DNA from: Anaerostipes amylophilus
GTDB taxonomy: Bacteria; Bacillota; Clostridia; Lachnospirales; Lachnospiraceae
Assembly (NCBI RefSeq): GCF_025567365.1
Contig: NZ_JAOQJG010000004.1
Coordinates: forward strand, 62,001 to 126,000
Reading direction: 5' to 3'
DNA length: 64,000 bases
Part shown: in pieces, positions 53,004-62,077 of the stretch
Layout of the letters: each line of letters opens with the position of its first letter
Position numbering within the stretch: position 1 is the first letter of the stretch
Translations under genes and position numbers: made by a program
The notes under the pieces: model-generated
What the model was told of the DNA's origin: nothing
The model's database searches: none
The model's input: the letters and a program-made list of their open reading frames with translations, nothing else

Positions 53004-54932
53004 ATGGATTACGCAAAAATCGCCAGCCAGGTTATTGAAAACGTTGGTGGAAAACAAAACATCAAATCTGTACAGCATTGTGCAACAAGACTTCGCTTAC
53101 AGCTTAAGAACAACGACCTTCGCAATGAAGAAGCAGTCAGTGACATTGAAGGAGTGAAGGGAGTTTTCTTAACTCAGTCACAGTTCCAGATCATTTTTGG
53201 ATCAGGACTTGTAAATTTAGTCTGTGATGAAGTGCAGAAACAGTTAGGTATAGCAGTCGATACATCAGCAGATGATGAGAAAGAAGAGAAGAAAGGGAAT
53301 GCCCTTCAGAGATTAGTAAAGCTTTTAAGTGACATTTTCGTACCAATCATTCCAGCCATCGTAGCCGGTGGTCTGTTAATGGGATTAAATAACATTTTGA
53401 CAGCAGCAATGTTTCATGGAAAATCAGTGATCGATCTGTATCCACAGTGGAAAGGCCTTGCGACAGCGATCAACTTATTTGCAAGTGCACCATTTACATT
53501 CTTGCCAGTACTGATCGGATTCAGTGCAACAAAGAAATTTGGTGGTAATCCATATCTTGGAGCAGCCATGGGTATGATCATGGTTCATCCTGATCTGTTA
53601 AGTGCGTACAGCATTGGTATTGCACAGCCACCAGTATGGAACATCTTTGGATTTAAGATTGCAGCGATCGGATATCAGGGAACCGTACTTCCAGTGTTAG
53701 CAGTTGCATTTATCTTAGCAACGATCGAGAAGAAGTTACATAAAGTAACACCAACATGGTTAGATAACTTAACAACGCCATTGATCTCTATCATGGTAAC
53801 ATCATTTTTAACATTTATTTTTGTAGGCCCAGTTTTAAGAGAAGCAGGTAACTTATTAGCAGACGGAATCACATGGGTATACAATACACTTGGATTTGTT
53901 GGTGGTGGATTATTTGGACTTGCATATGCACCAATTTGTTTAACAGGAATGCATCACAGCTTTATCGCAATCGAGACACAGTTAATTGCAGCGAAAGCAA
54001 CAACAGGTGGAAGTTTCATTTTCACAACAGCAAGTATGAACAATGTAGCACAGGGAGCAGCTGTTTTAGCAGTTTTATTCTTAACAAAGAATGAGAAAAT
54101 GAAATCTATCTGTTCCGCTTCTGGTGTATCTGCATTACTTGGAATCACAGAACCAGCAATGTTCGGTGTTACATTAAAATTAAAATATCCATTCTACGCA
54201 GCTATCATTGGTTCTGCCGTAGGAAATGCATATTGTGCAGCAACAGGAGTCCTAGCTCAGGCATTAGGAGCAGCCGGACTTCCAGGATTTTTATCTATGC
54301 TTCCAAAAGACTATTTAAACTTTGCAATCGGATTAATCTTATCTATGGCAGTATCCGCAGTTTTAACAGCAATCTTCTGGAAGAAGTTTAACATCGAAAG
54401 AGAAGACAACAAAGCTCAGACTTCAGTGAAAGAAGAAGTAAAAGAGATCGAAGTACAGGAATCAACAGCTGATACAGCAGAAGAAACAAATGAATTATAT
54501 GCACCGATGAAAGGTGAAGTTTTAGATGTATCAAAATCTGCAGACCCAGCATTTGCAAGTAAAGCAATGGGAGAAGGAGTTGCGATCAATCCAAGTGAAG
54601 GAGTGATCTATGCACCGGCAGATGGAATAATTAGCTTAATCTTCCCAACAAAACATGCGATGGGAATTACATTAAACTCTGGTGTAGAACTTTTGATACA
54701 TGCAGGAATTGATACAGTCAAGATGGAAGGCAAGGGTTTTGAAACATTCGTAGAGACAGGAGTCAAAGTAAAGAAAGGTGATAAACTGTTATCTTTTGAT
54801 ATGGATCTTGTCAAAGAAAAAGGATACCAGACACAGACAATGTTCCTAGTAGCAGATGCGAAAGGAAAAGAAGTAGAAGTTATTGAAGCAACGAATGCAG
54901 ATAATGATACAAAGATCATGAAATTAAAATAA
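53004..54932 (+). CDS. scrA: PTS sucrose-type transporter EIIBCA
   Basis: 642 residues. EIIB (residues 1-85) with phospho-Cys 26 in SVQHCATRLRL; EIIC membrane part (about 105-460) with FVPIIPAIVAGGLLMGLNN and GITEPAMFGV; EIIA-Glc-type domain (about 490-640) with active His in LLIHAGIDTV and a partner His in TKHAMG. Imports and phosphorylates sucrose. Substrate is inferred from neighbours; trehalose or another beta-fructoside is less likely. SD AAAGGAG. Confidence 0.92.
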   Translation: MDYAKIASQVIENVGGKQNIKSVQHCATRLRLQLKNNDLRNEEAVSDIEGVKGVFLTQSQFQIIFGSGLVNLVCDEVQKQLGIAVDTSADDEKEEKKGNALQRLVKLLSDIFVPIIPAIVAGGLLMGLNNILTAAMFHGKSVIDLYPQWKGLATAINLFASAPFTFLPVLIGFSATKKFGGNPYLGAAMGMIMVHPDLLSAYSIGIAQPPVWNIFGFKIAAIGYQGTVLPVLAVAFILATIEKKLHKVTPTWLDNLTTPLISIMVTSFLTFIFVGPVLREAGNLLADGITWVYNTLGFVGGGLFGLAYAPICLTGMHHSFIAIETQLIAAKATTGGSFIFTTASMNNVAQGAAVLAVLFLTKNEKMKSICSASGVSALLGITEPAMFGVTLKLKYPFYAAIIGSAVGNAYCAATGVLAQALGAAGLPGFLSMLPKDYLNFAIGLILSMAVSAVLTAIFWKKFNIEREDNKAQTSVKEEVKEIEVQESTADTAEETNELYAPMKGEVLDVSKSADPAFASKAMGEGVAINPSEGVIYAPADGIISLIFPTKHAMGITLNSGVELLIHAGIDTVKMEGKGFETFVETGVKVKKGDKLLSFDMDLVKEKGYQTQTMFLVADAKGKEVEVIEATNADNDTKIMKLK

Positions 54933-54966
54933 TAATTATTCGAAAAAGGAAAGGAAACCAGGGCAT

Positions 54967-56433
54967 ATGTTTGAAAAATACAAGAAAGTCTATAAGGCAG
55001 ATTATGAAAAATGGTATAAAGAAAATGAAGCTTACAGAGAACGTGTGGCAGCAGATCCTGACCGATTAAAATTTCATTTAATGCCAAAGACAGGATGGTT
55101 AAATGATCCAAACGGTTTATGCCAGTTTGACGGTACATATCATATTTACTACCAGTACACTCCATTTGAACCAACTGGTGAGTTAAAGACATGGGGACAT
55201 TATACAACAAAGGATTTTATTCATTACAAAGATTATGGACCAGTGGTATTTCCGGATGAAGATATTGATGCCCATGGTGTCTATTCCGGATCTGCATTTA
55301 TCGAAAATGGCACGATTCACTATTTTTATACAGGTAATCTGAAATATTTTGATCGAGATGATTATGATTATATTAACAGTGGACGCGGAAGTAATACGAT
55401 CACATTTACAAGCAAAGATGGGTATAATTTTACAAAAAAAGAACTGCTTATGACAACTAACGATTATCCGGATGATATGAGCAACCATGTGCGTGATCCA
55501 AAAATCTTTAAGAAAAATGATAAATATTACATGGTGCTAGGAGCAAGAGATAAAGAAGGTATTGGAATGATCCTTCTTTATGAATCCGCAGATCTTAAGA
55601 ACTGGACATACAAAAACCGTATTACAACGCCACAGAAATTTGGTTATATGTGGGAATGCCCAGATTTATTTGAAATCGATGGACAGTTATACATCATCTG
55701 CTGCCCACAGGGCGTAGAGACGCAGGGAATTGATTATGAAAATGTTCATCAGGTCACAGCAATGAAATTAAACTATGATTTTGAGACGGATGAATATGAG
55801 ATCACAGATATTAAACTCTTTGATCGAGGATTTGATTTTTATGCACCACAAAGTTTCGAAGATGAAAGAGGAAGAAGAATTTTGATCGGATGGATGGGAA
55901 TTCCAGATGCGGATTATACAAATCCAACCGAAGAAGCAGGATGGCAGCATGCGCTTACAATTCCAAGAAAATTATCTGTAAGAGATGGAAAACTGATCCA
56001 GGAACCAATTGAAGAGTTAAAACAGCTTCGAAGCAATGACAAAGCTGTTTGTACATTTAGTTATGGACAGGCGCTCATCATGCAAAATTCTATCTATGAA
56101 GCTGTTATAGATTTCAAACGCTGTCGCGAAATGACAATGACATTGAGAGAAGGCATCACTCTTTCTTACAAAGATAATATTCTTACATTAAATCTCGGTG
56201 TCTATGGAAGCGGAAGAACAACAAGAAAAGTAAAACTAGAAAAATTAGAACATCTCCATATTTTTGCGGATACATCTTCCTTAGAAATCTTTGTTAACCA
56301 TGGAGAAGAAGTTTTTACAACAAGAATATATAATCGTCATGGAAGAATACTGATCAATGGAGAATGTTCTGGTATAATGACAGTATATCCATTAAAATCA
56401 TTTGAGATCGAAGGAGGCAGAAATGAAGAATAA
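54967..56433 (+). CDS. scrB: Sucrose-6-phosphate hydrolase (GH32)
   Basis: 488 residues. GH32 motifs: nucleophile in TGWLNDPNGLCQF, VRDPKIF (transition-state Asp), and WECPDLFEIDG (acid/base Glu). The C-terminal beta-sandwich is present. No signal peptide, so it acts in the cytoplasm on sucrose-6-phosphate made by ScrA. Overlaps scrK by 11 bases. Confidence 0.94.
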   Translation: MFEKYKKVYKADYEKWYKENEAYRERVAADPDRLKFHLMPKTGWLNDPNGLCQFDGTYHIYYQYTPFEPTGELKTWGHYTTKDFIHYKDYGPVVFPDEDIDAHGVYSGSAFIENGTIHYFYTGNLKYFDRDDYDYINSGRGSNTITFTSKDGYNFTKKELLMTTNDYPDDMSNHVRDPKIFKKNDKYYMVLGARDKEGIGMILLYESADLKNWTYKNRITTPQKFGYMWECPDLFEIDGQLYIICCPQGVETQGIDYENVHQVTAMKLNYDFETDEYEITDIKLFDRGFDFYAPQSFEDERGRRILIGWMGIPDADYTNPTEEAGWQHALTIPRKLSVRDGKLIQEPIEELKQLRSNDKAVCTFSYGQALIMQNSIYEAVIDFKRCREMTMTLREGITLSYKDNILTLNLGVYGSGRTTRKVKLEKLEHLHIFADTSSLEIFVNHGEEVFTTRIYNRHGRILINGECSGIMTVYPLKSFEIEGGRNEE

Positions 56434-57394
56434 ATTATGTGGAATCGGAGAAGCATTAATTGATTTTATCCCAGAGGTAAAAGGACAGAGACTAAAAGAT
56501 GTACCTTCATTTAAAAGAGTCGCAGGAGGAGCACCTGCAAATGTAGTTGGAGCAGTCACAAAGCTTGGAATTCCATCCAAATTTTTGACAAAACTTGGAG
56601 ATGATCCATTTGGAGATTATATTGTAGAAGTATTAGATAATGCAGGAATCGATACGTCCAATATTAAAAGGGATAAAGAAGGAGAAACAGCCTTAGCATT
56701 CGTATCTCTTGCATCTGATGGTAACCGTGATTTTAAGTTTTATAGAAAAAACAGTGCAGATTTACGTTACAGTGTTGAAGATATCCCAACAGATATTTTA
56801 GACGATTGTGGAATGATTCATTTTTGCAGTGTGGATCTTGTAGAATCGCCAATGAAAGAAGCACACAAAAAATTGATCAATATGGCAATCGAGCAAGGTG
56901 TGAAAGTTTCCTTTGATCCGAACTTAAGATTTTCTTTATGGGATGATCTTGACAAATTAAAAGAGACAGTCAATGAATTTCTTGCATACGCAGATATCAT
57001 CAAGATCTCTGACGAAGAATTAGAATTTATCACAGGATATACAGATATCAAAGATGCATTAGACGGACTATTTGCCAACAGAGCAAAATACGTGATCTAT
57101 ACAAAAGGAGCAGATGGAGCTGAAATTTATACAAAGAAAGGTTCTGTTATAGGAGCACCTGGATACAAAATTGATGTACGTGATACAACAGGAGCTGGCG
57201 ATTCCTTTATCGGAGCATTCTTATACTGTTTGCTAAATGATGAAGTTGAAAATCTTGAAAATGTTGATGATGACACATTAAGAAGATATCTTGACTTTGC
57301 AAATGCTTATGCTGCAAATACTACTACAAAAGAAGGAGCATTGGCTGCAATGGCAGATAAAGCTGAGATGGAAGAATGGATTAAGAAATTTTAA
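56423..57394 (+). CDS. scrK: Fructokinase, PfkB family
   Basis: 323 residues; phosphorylates the fructose released by ScrB. Seen: LCGIGEALIDFIPE, RVAGGAPANVVGAVTKLG, and DTTGAGDSFIGAFLYC (anion hole and catalytic Asp). The start at 56423 follows GAAGGAGG within the end of scrB. Last gene of the sucrose operon; no simple terminator follows, only the large palindrome from 57423. Confidence 0.93.
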   Translation: MKNKLCGIGEALIDFIPEVKGQRLKDVPSFKRVAGGAPANVVGAVTKLGIPSKFLTKLGDDPFGDYIVEVLDNAGIDTSNIKRDKEGETALAFVSLASDGNRDFKFYRKNSADLRYSVEDIPTDILDDCGMIHFCSVDLVESPMKEAHKKLINMAIEQGVKVSFDPNLRFSLWDDLDKLKETVNEFLAYADIIKISDEELEFITGYTDIKDALDGLFANRAKYVIYTKGADGAEIYTKKGSVIGAPGYKIDVRDTTGAGDSFIGAFLYCLLNDEVENLENVDDDTLRRYLDFANAYAANTTTKEGALAAMADKAEMEEWIKKF

Positions 57395-57422
57395 TTTGGA
57401 GTTGGCCAACTGTAGAATTCGA

Positions 57423-57654
57423 GTATATGATAAAAAATAAATAAGCAACTGAACGCGATGCGGTAGAATTTTGCTCATATTTTGAACAAATCGCTGATCC
57501 GCCCAATTTCCTACGATAACTCGCTTTGGAGCTTTGTTTCAGACAAAAGTCTTTGAAGCTCAGACAATCGTCCAATTGGGCTGAGAATTTATTCAAAATA
57601 TGGCAAAATTCCAATGCATCGCGTTCAGTTGCTTATTTATTTTTCATCATATAC
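57423..57654. repeat. 232-base near-palindrome (39-base perfect-but-one arms)
   Basis: Bases 57423-57461 and 57616-57654 are reverse complements with a single mismatch. Inside, GAATTTTGC and CATATTTTGAA blocks, then GCCCAATT and GAGCTT/AAGCTC, continue the symmetry less exactly to a centre near 57538. The RNA could fold into one very long hairpin. The right arm includes the 3' end of a transposase remnant and its stop codon, so the left arm looks like an inverted copy of an element end. Confidence 0.85.
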
Positions 57655-57899
57655 CAGAAGTCTATAGTGTGGACAAGTCCATAGTGACGGATCCTTACAA
57701 ACCCTTTGGAAAGCACATGCATCAAAAACATCCGCAGAAAGTCTATTCCCTTGATCGTATGTGGGATGTATCTTCCACCATTCCTGTAATCTTTTACAAG
57801 GTAAGTAACTGTCTGATCTGTCATTCCAAGGATCCTCTGATCGGTGTTCATAAGTCTCTCTAATCTTCCGTCACATATACGAAATCCTACCGTCGCAAA
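57633..57899 (-). pseudogene. IS91-type transposase remnant (C-terminal fragment)
   Basis: About 88 codons open between a TGA (57900-57902) and TAA (57633-57635) on the minus strand. Segments TVTYLVKDYRNGG and FLMHVLSKGFVRIRHYG match the C-terminal part of IS91-like (Transposase_32) proteins as I know them. The N-terminal two-thirds, including the catalytic tyrosines, is missing, so it is a dead fragment. No flanking IS was found apart from the palindrome. Confidence 0.7.
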
Positions 57900-57906
57900 T
57901 CACAAT

Positions 57907-58767
57907 TTACCCAGCAAGTCGAGCGTTCACACCCTGAAACCAAGGTTTACTAAAATTATACTTAGTACCATTCACATGTGCCCAGCCAGTTTTCTTTCCA
58001 TATTTAAACTGTAAGTAGATCACATCTTTAGATAAAGATAATTTGGTTAAAGTAACAACTTTACCTTTAGGAACAGTATATGCGACTTTAGAGCCATTAT
58101 AGAAAGTAAGTTTTTTCGCAGTCACAAACTGATTCTTGGCAAAGTATTTAGAATATTTATCTTTTTTATTGTTTGCGATCAGGCTCTTTACAGTCGTTGT
58201 GGAAGTTGTTGCGGCAACTAGTTTTCCTTTGCTGTATTTGTAAGGAATATTCCAGGAAATCCATCCAACTTCAGCAGGTTGATCACTGTTATGGATCGTT
58301 ACATAATTCTTATCAGCGGCAACGATCTCATTTTGATAAGATGCATTTGTATTAAAAGAATTGATGCAGTTTAGCTTTTTACGTTTCTTGTTATAAGTAT
58401 AAATCTGATTGAATGTAATACAGTCATTATCACCATGTCCTACAAACTGAAGGAATTCACGGCTGTTTGACATGTTTGCATAGGTTACCTTGATCCAGCA
58501 AAAAGAGCTGTCTTTCAAAGACTTTGAATAAACCGTTTTTTTATTCATTGTAACTTTGATCTTGTTGATATAATCGTTCTTATCTTTACTTGTTGTAATT
58601 TTGATGGCATCAGCTTTGCCATCTCCGTTCATATCAACTTTTGCATTGTAAACTCCGTTTTTGGCAGGAACTGTTTTTACAGCTGCTTTGGTGATCGCTG
58701 GAGCATTGAAACACATCAGCAAGCCTAATGCTGCACATCCAGCGATTTTTGTAAATGTTTTTCTCAT
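57907..58767 (-). CDS. Secreted protein with EF-hand-like motif and SH3-like domain
   Basis: About 286 residues. Signal peptide (TFTKIAGCAALGLLMCFNA), then DMNGDGKADAIKI, a calcium-loop/FG-GAP-like motif. The last ~75 residues (KKLTFYNGSKVAYTVPKGKVVTL, YGKKTGWAHVNG) resemble a bacterial SH3 domain, often wall-binding. High Lys/Asn content. ATG 58767 lies 8 bases after AAGGAGGG; a TTG two codons earlier is less likely. Function unknown; no enzyme domain seen. Confidence 0.75.
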   Translation of the reverse strand: MRKTFTKIAGCAALGLLMCFNAPAITKAAVKTVPAKNGVYNAKVDMNGDGKADAIKITTSKDKNDYINKIKVTMNKKTVYSKSLKDSSFCWIKVTYANMSNSREFLQFVGHGDNDCITFNQIYTYNKKRKKLNCINSFNTNASYQNEIVAADKNYVTIHNSDQPAEVGWISWNIPYKYSKGKLVAATTSTTTVKSLIANNKKDKYSKYFAKNQFVTAKKLTFYNGSKVAYTVPKGKVVTLTKLSLSKDVIYLQFKYGKKTGWAHVNGTKYNFSKPWFQGVNARLAG

Positions 58768-58773
58768 GATCAA

Positions 58774-59165
58774 ATCCCTCCTTAAACTTATTGAAAATAT
58801 ATGAGAATGTTACATTTGATTTTATTGTAGCATAAAGTTCGAAAAAAATATCTGTTTTTTGAATTCTTCATAAAGACTTAAGAATATCGAAAAAGGCTGA
58901 AAGATCATTGTAAAAAGTGCATAAAAATAGTAATAAATTCATACATATATTAAAGAATATGCTGAAATTAAAAAAAGTACTTATATAAAGAATAAAAAGT
59001 ATGTATAATAATCAATTGACAAGAAATAAGCAGAAAAACGCAGTGAAAGATTGCACACGGTAGTGGGGATTGGTAACGAGTTTTGTTCAGATCCCTGCTA
59101 TTTTTTTGAGCTTATTTTTATATAAGAAACAAACAATAAATTTTTTAGAAGAAGGAGAGAGAAAA
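58774..59165. other. AT-rich divergent intergenic region
   Basis: Holds an extended -10 for the minus-strand gene (TGCTACAAT, 58832-58824), a possible plus-strand promoter with TATAAT at 59004-59009, and the hairpin listed separately at 59060. The rest is AT-rich with no supported gene. Confidence 0.5.
59060..59107 (+). terminator. Terminator-type hairpin in the DUF2798 leader
   Basis: GTAGTGGGGAT (59060-59070) pairs over 11 positions (three wobbles) with ATCCCTGCTAT (59091-59101), followed by seven T (59101-59107). It lies after the putative promoter and 58 bases before the gene, so it could act as an attenuator. Confidence 0.65.
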
Positions 59166-59648
59166 ATGCCACAGAATAAAAGAGAAAGTCTTATCTATAC
59201 ATTTATCATGTGTTTCATGATGGTATTTTGGATGAGCATATACAACGTATCATTACATATGGGTGGATTATCCATGGAATCAATCAAAGCTGGATGGTTA
59301 GGATTCCCAATCGCATATATTTTTGCAATGTGCTGCGACTGGTTCTTTGTATCTAAGCTTGCGAAAGGATTTGCTTTTAAATATCTTGTAAAACCAGATA
59401 GTTCTGTTTTAAGAAAAGTAATCAGCGTATCTTGCTGTATGGTAGTTCCTATGGTTATCATTATGTCACTTTATGGAGCAGTTGAAGTAAGTATTGAAAT
59501 GGGAAATTTCTCAAACTTATTGATGATGTGGCTGACTAATATCCCTAAGAACTTTGTGATGGCACTTCCATATCAGCTGATCATTGCAGGACCTGTTGTA
59601 CGCTTTGTATTTAGAGCTGCATTTCCTGAAGGTAAAGTACTTGCATAA
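59166..59648 (+). CDS. DUF2798 membrane protein
   Basis: 160 residues with four membrane segments in two similar halves (YTFIMCFMMVFWMSIYN; VISVSCCMVVPMVIIMSLYG), each followed by an AYIFAM/ALPYQLIIAGP segment, the DUF2798 two-repeat pattern. Function unknown. The start at 59166 follows GAAGGAGAG; a frame extending up to 59070 would cross the leader hairpin and is rejected. Confidence 0.82.
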   Translation: MPQNKRESLIYTFIMCFMMVFWMSIYNVSLHMGGLSMESIKAGWLGFPIAYIFAMCCDWFFVSKLAKGFAFKYLVKPDSSVLRKVISVSCCMVVPMVIIMSLYGAVEVSIEMGNFSNLLMMWLTNIPKNFVMALPYQLIIAGPVVRFVFRAAFPEGKVLA

Positions 59649-59662
59649 TGCAGGTTAATTGA

Positions 59663-59734
59663 AGATATAAAAAATACCGTCTGTTTCTGTGACGAGCTCA
59701 TATGGTCACAGAACAGATGGTATTTTTTATATCT
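59663..59734. terminator. Bidirectional terminator between DUF2798 gene and the minus-strand pair
   Basis: AGATATAAAAAATACC (59663-59678) pairs with GGTATTTTTTATATCT (59719-59734); the stem continues through TCTGTT/AACAGA and CTGTGAC/GTCACAG with one mismatch and one bulge. T runs occur on both strands. Confidence 0.9.
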
Positions 59735-59756
59735 AAATTAAGCTTATGACAAGTGC

Positions 59757-60221
59757 TTAAACATCTTCATGTAACACTTCAGACAGTTGTGTTGCATCCC
59801 AGTCTTCAGATATTGCGAAGAGACATTTATGGAAATAGATGACTGCTTGGTCATCGAGCTTTCCAGAACGTAATTTTAAAATCGCATCCTTTGCCATTCC
59901 CTGAATTTTATGTAAGATCGCAAGCTTTAATTTACGGATTTCATCTGATGCATTATAAAGCTTACTCATATCGTAATCATCAGAATTGCCGCAACGTGCA
60001 GCACATGTCTCACACATGGGGGCGATTTTTGATTTTTCGGATTGTATGAGAGACATAGTATTTTGGATTGTTCCATCGGATAAAGAAATATCTGCACTGT
60101 CAAGGAGTGCCTGCAAGATCAATAGATCTGTGCGAGCACTTTTTTTGTGCATGGAGCAGACACGGGAGAGGCCGATGGTTGATTCGATCAATTGATCTCT
60201 TAAAGATAATGAATCTGCCAT
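59757..60221 (-). CDS. Cys-rich helical protein, possibly related to hydroxylamine reductase helical domain
   Basis: 154 residues, predicted mostly helical. Features: RVCSMHKKSARTDLLILQALLDS and the cysteine cluster APMCETCAARCGNSDDYD (CxxCxxxC), suggesting a metal or Fe-S site, and SGKLDDQAVIYFHKC. It vaguely recalls the helical part of hybrid-cluster proteins, which I cannot confirm. It lies 3 bases after a cupin gene on the same strand, so the two form an operon. Confidence 0.6.
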   Translation of the reverse strand: MADSLSLRDQLIESTIGLSRVCSMHKKSARTDLLILQALLDSADISLSDGTIQNTMSLIQSEKSKIAPMCETCAARCGNSDDYDMSKLYNASDEIRKLKLAILHKIQGMAKDAILKLRSGKLDDQAVIYFHKCLFAISEDWDATQLSEVLHEDV

Positions 60222-60224
60222 AGA

Positions 60225-60578
60225 TTAATCCTGTTCTAATGGAAAGATCACCACTAACATCATCTTAAAAGCTTCTACAGCATGTACAGAGTGAGGTTTC
60301 TTTGCAGGCATAACAAGAGTTTCTCCCTGATTTAAGATATATTCTTTGCCATCAACAACAAATTTTCCAGTTCCTTCGATCACTGTTACCATGGCATCTC
60401 CGATGGAATCGTGAGTTCCAATTTCTTCTCCTTTAGCGAAAGCAAAAAGAGTGACACTTACGAAGTCATTTTGAGCTAATGTTTTGCTTACTACTTGTCC
60501 AGCATCTGCGTTTACCTGATCTGCAATCTTTAATACTTTTTCATGTTCAATATTTTTAATGTATGGGTATGTGTTCAT
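60225..60578 (-). CDS. Small cupin-domain protein
   Basis: 117 residues, a single cupin barrel. Metal-site pattern GTHDSIGDAMVTVIEG, then a second motif GETLVMPAKKPHSVHA. Two start codons stand together (60581 and 60578); AAGGAG spacing favours 60578. Probably senses or binds a small ligand; partner of the Cys-cluster protein encoded next. GTTGT-TTTT-ACAAC (60654-60667) upstream is a possible operator. Confidence 0.85.
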   Translation of the reverse strand: MNTYPYIKNIEHEKVLKIADQVNADAGQVVSKTLAQNDFVSVTLFAFAKGEEIGTHDSIGDAMVTVIEGTGKFVVDGKEYILNQGETLVMPAKKPHSVHAVEAFKMMLVVIFPLEQD

Positions 60579-60747
60579 CATAAAATCTCCTTTTCTGAAT
60601 ATAATAATTTCTTACATCTGTTTTTAGTGTATCTAAAATAGAAGAAAAAGTCTGTTGTTTTTACAACGAAATGAATTGAGAAGAAATATCATATAACAGA
60701 TATATAAAACTGACATAACTACATTTCTTTTCTTTCCTATATAAATG

Positions 60748-60756
60748 TGCTAGAAT
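60748..60756 (+). promoter_or_regulatory. Extended -10 promoter for the M18 peptidase gene
   Basis: TGC-TAGAAT with no clear -35; 32 bases before the start codon. Confidence 0.4.
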
Positions 60757-60787
60757 AGTCGTTAGAAAATTTTTGGAGGAAAAGATG

Positions 60788-62077
60788 ATGAAAAACAGTG
60801 TCAAAAATTTAATCGAATTTATCGATCATAGTCCAAGTTGCTTTCATGTGATCGAGAATGCAAGAAAACAATTTATGGATCATGGTTTTATTGAATTAAA
60901 AGAAAAAGAGTATTGGAACTTAGAAGAAGGAAAGAGCTATTTTGTTACAAGAAATGGAAGTTCGATCATCGCATTTCATTTGCCGAAAAAAGATTTTCAA
61001 GGCTTTCATATCGTGGCAAGCCACAGTGATTCGCCAACTTATCGAATCAAAGAACAGCCAGAGATGCGGGTAGAGAATCATTATACAAAGTTAAATATAG
61101 AGCGATATGGAGGAATGATCCCGGAGACATGGTTTGATCGACCATTATCTGTGGCAGGACGCATTATAATAGAAGAAAGTGGTCAGATCAAAGATCAGCT
61201 TCTAAATGTTGACAGAGATCTTTTGATCATTCCAAACCTTGCAATCCATATGTCAAGATCGACCAAGGAATCAAAAGCTTTAAATCCACAAAAGGATCTG
61301 CTGCCATTATGTGCATGTGATCTATCCAAAGATGGATTTGAAGATATGATCGCCAAAGAAGCAGGCGTTAAGAAAGAAGATATCTTATCTTATGACCTGT
61401 TTTTATATAATCGAATGAAAGGGACTAGTCTTGGGATGAATGAAGAATTTGTTGCAGCACCTAAATTAGACGATCTTGAATGTGCATATTCATCCATTGA
61501 AGGAATGTTAAACGCCAAGTTGTCCAAAGATTATGTCACAATGTGTGCGATTTTTGATAATGAAGAAGTTGGAAGTGGAACAAAACAAGGAGCTGGATCT
61601 ACATTTTTCCCAGAAGTTTTAAAAAGGATCTGTTATTTAACAGGTAAAAATGAAGAAGAATACTGCATGGCGGTGGCAGACAGCTTTATGTTATCAGCAG
61701 ATAATGCCCATGCAGTGCATCCAAACTATCAGGATAAGACAGATCCTACAAACCGACCTTATATCAATGAAGGAATCGTATTAAAATATAATGCATCTCA
61801 GAAATACACAACCGATGCGAATTCAGCAGCACTTGTAAAATATCTGTGCAAGAGAGAAAAAATCAATTGTCAGGTATTCTTTAATCGCTCTGATATACTA
61901 GGAGGTTCTACATTAGGAAATATCTTAACTAGGCAAGTATCGATCAAGGCAGCAGATATTGGGTTGCCACAGCTTTCCATGCATTCCACGTATGAAACAG
62001 CTGGATGTAAAGACTTAGATGATATGATGACTCTGATGAAATCTTTCTATCAGATTGGAAAGGAAGTGCAGATTTAA
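60788..62077 (+). CDS. M18 family aminopeptidase
   Basis: 429 residues; zinc aminopeptidase preferring acidic N-termini in studied members. Seen: VASHSDSPTYRIKEQP, VAAPKLDDLECAY, FDNEEVGSGTKQGAGS, and SADNAHAVHPNYQDK (metal ligands and catalytic Glu). ATG 60788 lies 7 bases after GGAGGA; ATG 60785 is also possible. Its stop shares one base with the next start. Confidence 0.93.
   Translation: MKNSVKNLIEFIDHSPSCFHVIENARKQFMDHGFIELKEKEYWNLEEGKSYFVTRNGSSIIAFHLPKKDFQGFHIVASHSDSPTYRIKEQPEMRVENHYTKLNIERYGGMIPETWFDRPLSVAGRIIIEESGQIKDQLLNVDRDLLIIPNLAIHMSRSTKESKALNPQKDLLPLCACDLSKDGFEDMIAKEAGVKKEDILSYDLFLYNRMKGTSLGMNEEFVAAPKLDDLECAYSSIEGMLNAKLSKDYVTMCAIFDNEEVGSGTKQGAGSTFFPEVLKRICYLTGKNEEEYCMAVADSFMLSADNAHAVHPNYQDKTDPTNRPYINEGIVLKYNASQKYTTDANSAALVKYLCKREKINCQVFFNRSDILGGSTLGNILTRQVSIKAADIGLPQLSMHSTYETAGCKDLDDMMTLMKSFYQIGKEVQI

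Noticed and set aside
59016..59044. TTGACA at 59016 as a -35 element
   Set aside because: No -10 follows at proper spacing; the TATAAT at 59004 is upstream of it.
59070..59165. N-terminal extension of the DUF2798 protein
   Set aside because: It runs through the leader hairpin and T tract; ATG 59166 has a good SD and the family start.
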